A program made the position numbers and the translations under genes. Shown piece by piece: positions 60,610 through 64,000 of a DNA stretch of 64,000 bases. The stretch is from Rufibacter roseus (GTDB lineage Bacteria; Bacteroidota; Bacteroidia; Cytophagales; Hymenobacteraceae). Position 1 is the first letter of the stretch; each line of letters starts with the position of its first letter. A model generated the notes under the pieces. The model saw nothing but the letters and a program-made list of their open reading frames with translations. It was not told where the DNA came from and did not search any database. The DNA is taken from contig NZ_LRML01000011.1 in the NCBI RefSeq assembly GCF_001647285.1, forward strand, positions 62,001 to 126,000, read 5' to 3'.

Positions 60610-60671
60610 TAGGTTCTTTCCACTCATGGCTTCCTTCCCCTTGAGTTGCTAAGGCATTGCACGGAAATTTT

Positions 60672-60679
60672 TACCTTTA
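60672..60679 (+). promoter_or_regulatory. Possible -7 box of rocD
   Basis: TACCTTTA, one mismatch to TAnnTTTG, with TTG 23 nt upstream (60646-60648). The same TACCTTTA appears before the DUF4403 gene. Confidence 0.4.
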
Positions 60680-60752
60680 TCTCAAAATACAGATTATTCG
60701 TATTGAATTTTACTTGGGGAGCCGCTCCCCTTCATTCTAAACTACTGCAACT

Positions 60753-61994
60753 ATGAATACCTCCACCATTACCTCCAGCCAGGAAGCCATTGCCTTAGAA
60801 GATAAATACGGAGCGCATAATTACCATCCGCTGCCGGTAGTGCTGAACCGCGGCGAAGGCGTTTTCTTGTGGGACGTGGAAGGCAAACGGTATTATGATT
60901 TCCTGTCGGCGTACAGCGCGGTGAACCAAGGGCACTGCCACCCGCGCATTATTGGCGCACTCACCCAGCAGGCGCAGCAGCTCACGCTTACCTCTCGGGC
61001 CTTTTATAATGACAAGCTTGGGCCAGCTGAGAAATACCTGTCAGAGCTGTTTGGTTATGACAAGGCCCTGTTAATGAACTCCGGGGCCGAAGCCGTGGAG
61101 ACGGCCATTAAATTAGCGCGCAAGTGGGGCTATCAGACCAAAGCCATTCCGCCGCATGAAGCTGAAATTATTGTAGCCGAACACAACTTCCACGGCCGCA
61201 CCACCGGTATCATCTCCTTCAGCACCGACCCTAGCAGCACTACCGGTTTCGGACCATACATGCCGGGCTACAAAGTAGTGCCTTATGACAATCTGGAGGC
61301 GCTGGAGCAGGCCCTGAAAGACAACATACACGTTTGCGCCTTTCTGGTAGAACCAATTCAGGGCGAGGCGGGAGTGGTAGTGCCCTCTGAAGGCTATCTG
61401 ACCAAGGCGAAGGCGCTGTGCGAGCAGTATAATGTACTGCTGATCGTAGACGAAATCCAAACGGGGATAGGCCGCACCGGCAAACTATTGGCATCAGAGT
61501 ACGAAGCCATAAAACCAGACATATTGATTCTGGGAAAAGCCCTCTCGGGCGGAGTGTTACCAGTCTCAGCGGCCTTGGCCAACGATGAGGTGATGCTGTG
61601 CATCCAGCCGGGTGAACATGGCTCTACGTTTGGCGGCAATCCTTTGGCCTGCGCCGTAGCCGTAGCCGCACTGGAAGTGATCAAAGATGAAAAGCTGACG
61701 GAAAACGCGCAACGCTTAGGAGAGATTTTCCGCAGCCGCATGAACCAACTGAAAGAGAAGCACCCGGAACTGGTGAGTTTAGTACGCGGCCGCGGCTTGT
61801 TGAACGCCGTCATCATCAAACCTACACCTGATGGCCGCACCGCCTGGGATGTGTGCGTGAGACTGATGGAGAACGGCCTCTTGGCCAAGCCCACCCACGG
61901 CGATATTATCCGCTTCGCACCGCCGCTGGTGATGACCGAAGAGCAACTGCACGAGTGCTGCGATATTATTGCCAAAACGCTGGAGGAGTTTTAA
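60753..61994 (+). CDS. rocD: Ornithine aminotransferase
   Basis: This PLP class-III aminotransferase converts ornithine to glutamate-semialdehyde. Motifs are [20 protein letters not shown] (typical Oat N-terminus), [56 protein letters not shown] and the PLP-lysine segment [14 protein letters not shown]. The 413-residue length and the N-terminal YGAHNY motif distinguish it from acetylornithine aminotransferase. Confidence 0.95.
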   Translation: MNTSTITSSQEAIALEDKYGAHNYHPLPVVLNRGEGVFLWDVEGKRYYDFLSAYSAVNQGHCHPRIIGALTQQAQQLTLTSRAFYNDKLGPAEKYLSELFGYDKALLMNSGAEAVETAIKLARKWGYQTKAIPPHEAEIIVAEHNFHGRTTGIISFSTDPSSTTGFGPYMPGYKVVPYDNLEALEQALKDNIHVCAFLVEPIQGEAGVVVPSEGYLTKAKALCEQYNVLLIVDEIQTGIGRTGKLLASEYEAIKPDILILGKALSGGVLPVSAALANDEVMLCIQPGEHGSTFGGNPLACAVAVAALEVIKDEKLTENAQRLGEIFRSRMNQLKEKHPELVSLVRGRGLLNAVIIKPTPDGRTAWDVCVRLMENGLLAKPTHGDIIRFAPPLVMTEEQLHECCDIIAKTLEEF

Positions 61995-62008
61995 TTCTTC
62001 CCAATGAT

Positions 62009-62053
62009 AAAATAGAAGAACCGTTCCACCTCCTTGGGCGGTTTTTCTATTTT
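62009..62053 (+). terminator. Terminator of rocD
   Basis: A 15-bp stem AAAATAGAAGAACCG / CGGTTTTTCTATTTT with one G-T pair and a 15-nt loop, 14 bp after the stop. Its right arm overlaps the left arm of P40 copy 23. Confidence 0.8.
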
Positions 62054-62086
62054 AGGCCTGTTTTCCATAAAATAAGCCTAAAACAG
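62047..62086. repeat. P40 palindromic repeat, copy 23
   Basis: CTATTTTAGGCCTGTTTTC and AAAATAAGCCTAAAACAG (40 nt), sharing CTATTTT with the rocD terminator. Confidence 0.9.
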
Positions 62087-62270
62087 AAAGCCTACCATTG
62101 TAGCCGACCATGTTTAATTAGAATGGTTTACTTTTGCCCAACAAGCTATCCAAAAGGCAATCGGCTTTTTCAGCTGGTTTTACACTTTTTAAGGAGCTTT
62201 GATGTTTTGAAACCTGAGTGCCGATGTGCTAATCTCTTTCCGGCCTCTGCCTAACTTATAATTATCTACT

Positions 62271-63251
62271 ATGAATCATTTAACCCGCCGCCCCCGCCGC
62301 AACCGTAAATCTGAAGCTATCCGGAGCATGGTGCAGGAAAACCAGGTGGCCGTGCAAGACCTTATTTTCCCGGTGTTCATGATGGAGGGAGATAACCTGG
62401 CTGTGGAAATCACCTCTATGCCGGGCATTTACCGCTACTCACCAGACCGCCTGCTGGAAGAAATTGCTTCTTGCGTGGAATTGGGCATTAAAACCTTTGC
62501 CCCCTTCCCACAGATAGAAGAAGCTAAGAAAGACCGCTTCGCCTCTGAAAGCAAAAACCCAGAAGGCCTGTACCTGCGCACCATCTCTGAAATCAAACTC
62601 AATTTTCCGGATGTGGTGCTCATGACTGACGTGGCCATGGACCCTTACAGTTCTGACGGACACGACGGCATTGTAGACAACGGTGAAATCATCAATGATG
62701 CTACCCTGGAAGTGTTAGGGCAAATGGCTTTAGCGCAGGCGCAGGCCGGCGCCGATATCATAGGCCCCTCTGATATGATGGACGGCCGTGTAGCCCACAT
62801 TAGGCAGGTGCTGGACAAACATGCTTTTTACAACGTGTCCATCATGAGCTACACCGCTAAATACGCCAGTGGTTTCTACGGCCCCTTCCGCGATGCCCTT
62901 GACTCTGCCCCTAAGCATGGCGACAAGAAAACCTACCAGATGAACCCCGCCAACAGCCGCGAAGCTTTAATTGAAGCGGAGCTGGACACCCAAGAAGGCG
63001 CCGATTTCCTGATGGTCAAGCCTGCTTTGTCTTATTTAGATGTGATTAAGACCCTGAAAGACAACACCAACTTACCTATAGCGGCTTATAACGTAAGCGG
63101 TGAATACGCCATGGTGAAAGCCGCCGCCCAAAACGGCTGGTTAGACAACGACCGAATTATGCAGGAGGTACTGCTAAGCATGAAACGTGCCGGCGCTGAC
63201 ATTATTCTAACCTACTTTGCGAAGGAATTTGCGCAGTTAATGAAACGGTAA
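62271..63251 (+). CDS. hemB: Delta-aminolevulinic acid dehydratase (porphobilinogen synthase)
   Basis: This enzyme condenses two 5-aminolevulinate molecules in haem synthesis. Two active-site lysines are visible in SYTAKYASGFYGPFRDA and FLMVKPALSYLD. The metal-site segment reads DVAMDPYSSDGHDG, with Asp instead of the Cys triad, so it is the Mg2+/K+-type rather than the Zn type. The length of 326 residues is standard. The start is ATG 62271. Confidence 0.96.
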   Translation: MNHLTRRPRRNRKSEAIRSMVQENQVAVQDLIFPVFMMEGDNLAVEITSMPGIYRYSPDRLLEEIASCVELGIKTFAPFPQIEEAKKDRFASESKNPEGLYLRTISEIKLNFPDVVLMTDVAMDPYSSDGHDGIVDNGEIINDATLEVLGQMALAQAQAGADIIGPSDMMDGRVAHIRQVLDKHAFYNVSIMSYTAKYASGFYGPFRDALDSAPKHGDKKTYQMNPANSREALIEAELDTQEGADFLMVKPALSYLDVIKTLKDNTNLPIAAYNVSGEYAMVKAAAQNGWLDNDRIMQEVLLSMKRAGADIILTYFAKEFAQLMKR

Positions 63252-63256
63252 ACCTT

Positions 63257-63295
63257 CGTTTTAGGGCTGATTTTCAGAAAACGGCCCAAAAACAG
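63257..63295. repeat. P40 palindromic repeat, copy 24
   Basis: CGTTTTAGGGCTGATTTTC and GAAAACGGCCCAAAAACAG, 5 bp after the hemB stop. Its right end AACAG is also the outer arm of the following terminator. Confidence 0.9.
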
Positions 63296-63350
63296 CCACA
63301 AAAAAAAGCGGGAGCCTTCAATAAGGCTCCCGCTTTTTTTTGTGGCTGTT
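63291..63350. terminator. Strong bidirectional terminator
   Basis: A perfect 28-bp stem (63291-63318 with 63323-63350, loop CAAT) with core GCGGGAGCCTT and flanking A8/T8, between the convergent hemB and T9SS cargo genes. Confidence 0.95.
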
Positions 63351-63356
63351 TTAGAC

Positions 63357-64000
63357 TTACCTCACATATAAAGTACGGCCCGTGTAGTTTTTACCATCTA
63401 CTGATAACTGGTACAGATAGGTACCGGTAGGCATTACCTGCCCATTACTTCCTTTTCCGGCCCAAGATACTTTGTGCTGACCAGCAGACAACTTATCATT
63501 TACAAGCGTTGTTACCAGTCGCCCAGTTAGATCAAAGACTTGCAGCTTTACCTGGGCTGCCTTCTGCAGGTTGAACGGAATGGTAGTGACAGATCCCTGG
63601 CGGAAAGGGTTAGGATAGCTTTGCCCCAGAACCTGGTTCGTAGCTTTTGCCACTTCTTCTTTTGTAGCCAGGGGCTCTGAATAACGGCGGCTATACACAC
63701 CGTTGCCATGGGTACCCACCAGCACCTGATTATCAGTGGTGCGGCTAATTACCATGTCTACCGGCACTTGCCCAATGGTAGTATTTCCTTCGCGTACCCA
63801 AACGGTGCTCATGCCGCTGAGCTCAGTGGTGGCATATAAACCAGTACTGGTACCAACAAAATATTTAGTGCCTCCTCCGCTTTCGGGCAAGATGGAAGCC
63901 CAACGGGTAGATGGCCCATTACCGGTGCCATTCGTGAATTGCTCCAGGTTACCGCCAACCGGTGTCCATGAATTTCCACCGTTGGTGGTGTAAAACAGGC
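63357..64000 (-). CDS. T9SS cargo protein with sialidase/BNR-like repeats (partial, runs off the window)
   Basis: The frame is open from the right edge of the window to a stop at 63357. The visible part starts in a BNR/sialidase-type beta-propeller (LFYTTNGGNSWTPVGGN, and later STGLYATTELSG). It ends with the T9SS sorting domain: QSYPNPFRQGSVTTIPFNL, VKLQVFDLTGRLVTTL, and the final GTYLYQLSVDGKNYTG. Such proteins are exported and anchored through the type IX system. The start codon lies beyond base 64000. Confidence 0.88.
   Translation of the reverse strand, partial: LFYTTNGGNSWTPVGGNLEQFTNGTGNGPSTRWASILPESGGGTKYFVGTSTGLYATTELSGMSTVWVREGNTTIGQVPVDMVISRTTDNQVLVGTHGNGVYSRRYSEPLATKEEVAKATNQVLGQSYPNPFRQGSVTTIPFNLQKAAQVKLQVFDLTGRLVTTLVNDKLSAGQHKVSWAGKGSNGQVMPTGTYLYQLSVDGKNYTGRTLYVR

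Larger units (their letters stand above)
59901..60752. other. Long gene-free stretch with hairpin-prone and repeat-like sequence
   Basis: About 850 bp without a credible gene; the frames here lack family features and overlap on both strands. It contains a near-palindrome ATCCTTAGCGCTAGCCGAAGGAT around 60086-60108 followed by CTAACGAAGACAATC, which resembles GAAGGATCT-type dispersed repeats, a GCCGCTAGCGCGGC hairpin near 60400-60413, and P40 copy 22 with the rocD promoter on the right. Confidence 0.5.

Noticed and set aside
1-64000. tRNA or rRNA genes
   Set aside because: I scanned both strands for the GGTTCRANNCC T-arm and for rRNA-like segments and saw none; this is a reading by eye and not a tRNAscan run.
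1-64000. Insertion sequence, prophage or integrative element
   Set aside because: No transposase, integrase, phage structural gene or attachment-site pair could be seen; the repeats found are small and non-coding.

Overview
The window looks like chromosomal DNA from a Bacteroidota bacterium of the order Cytophagales, most like Hymenobacteraceae (Rufibacter, Nibribacter or Pontibacter relatives). I infer this from gene content only. The evidence is two proteins with type IX secretion (T9SS) sorting tails, two SusC/SusD pairs, the DUF1599/BT_3928 gene pair beside folP-cdaA, the rpmB/rpmG/DUF4295/ftsY/rimO block, BshC (bacillithiol), an SDR-type threonine dehydrogenase, and promoters of the form TTTG-N20-TAnnTTTG. 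I found no tRNA, rRNA, prophage, insertion sequence or CRISPR array.

Layout. 1-4956: CNNM/CBS membrane protein, DinB and WYL-regulator genes, small membrane proteins, and a 56-residue lipoprotein-like gene. 5043-9282: T9SS cargo protein, an AT-rich gene-free stretch, a fatty acid hydroxylase and shikimate kinase. 9394-12789: BT_3928 and DUF1599 genes divergent from folP-cdaA. 12984-18179: operon for a two-domain DUF1080 lipoprotein, a Gfo/Idh/MocA oxidoreductase and a cytochrome-c-containing PVC-type dehydrogenase, probably for sugar/glycoside oxidation. 18507-24573: beta-lactamase-like hydrolase, an SF2 helicase with a hydrophobic C-terminal segment, a DnaQ-like exonuclease and an erythromycin-esterase-like lipoprotein. 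24696-29976: NYN-CSD protein, two paralogous small secreted proteins, and kbl and tdh (threonine to glycine), with a candidate structured RNA between kbl and tdh. 30225-41546: DUF3891, envelope proteins, YihY, MnmD, an S9 peptidase and an SRPBCC protein. 41652-51643: two tandem SusC/SusD sets. 52161-59900: folate cyclo-ligase, bshC, rimO, ftsY, DUF4295, rpmG, aminopeptidase P, rpmB and DUF5522. 60753-64000: rocD, hemB and a truncated T9SS cargo protein.

The most unusual content is between the genes. A roughly 40-nt palindrome (called P40 here; left arm close to CTGTTTTWGGCYTGWTTTTC, right arm its complement) occurs at 24 sites. Most lie just 3' of a stop codon, and several are fused to rho-independent terminators. 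Two copies sit inside coding sequence, and a third supplies a stop codon. A second family consists of degenerate tandem arrays with a strict 7-nt period (STRR-like). These arrays flank P40 copies, and in two cases they fill an intergenic region from about 2 nt after one stop codon to 5-6 nt before the next ATG. Two long near-perfect hairpins of other sequence (12871-12950, 30056-30117) belong to the same landscape. No RAYT transposase or other obvious mobilising gene is in the window.
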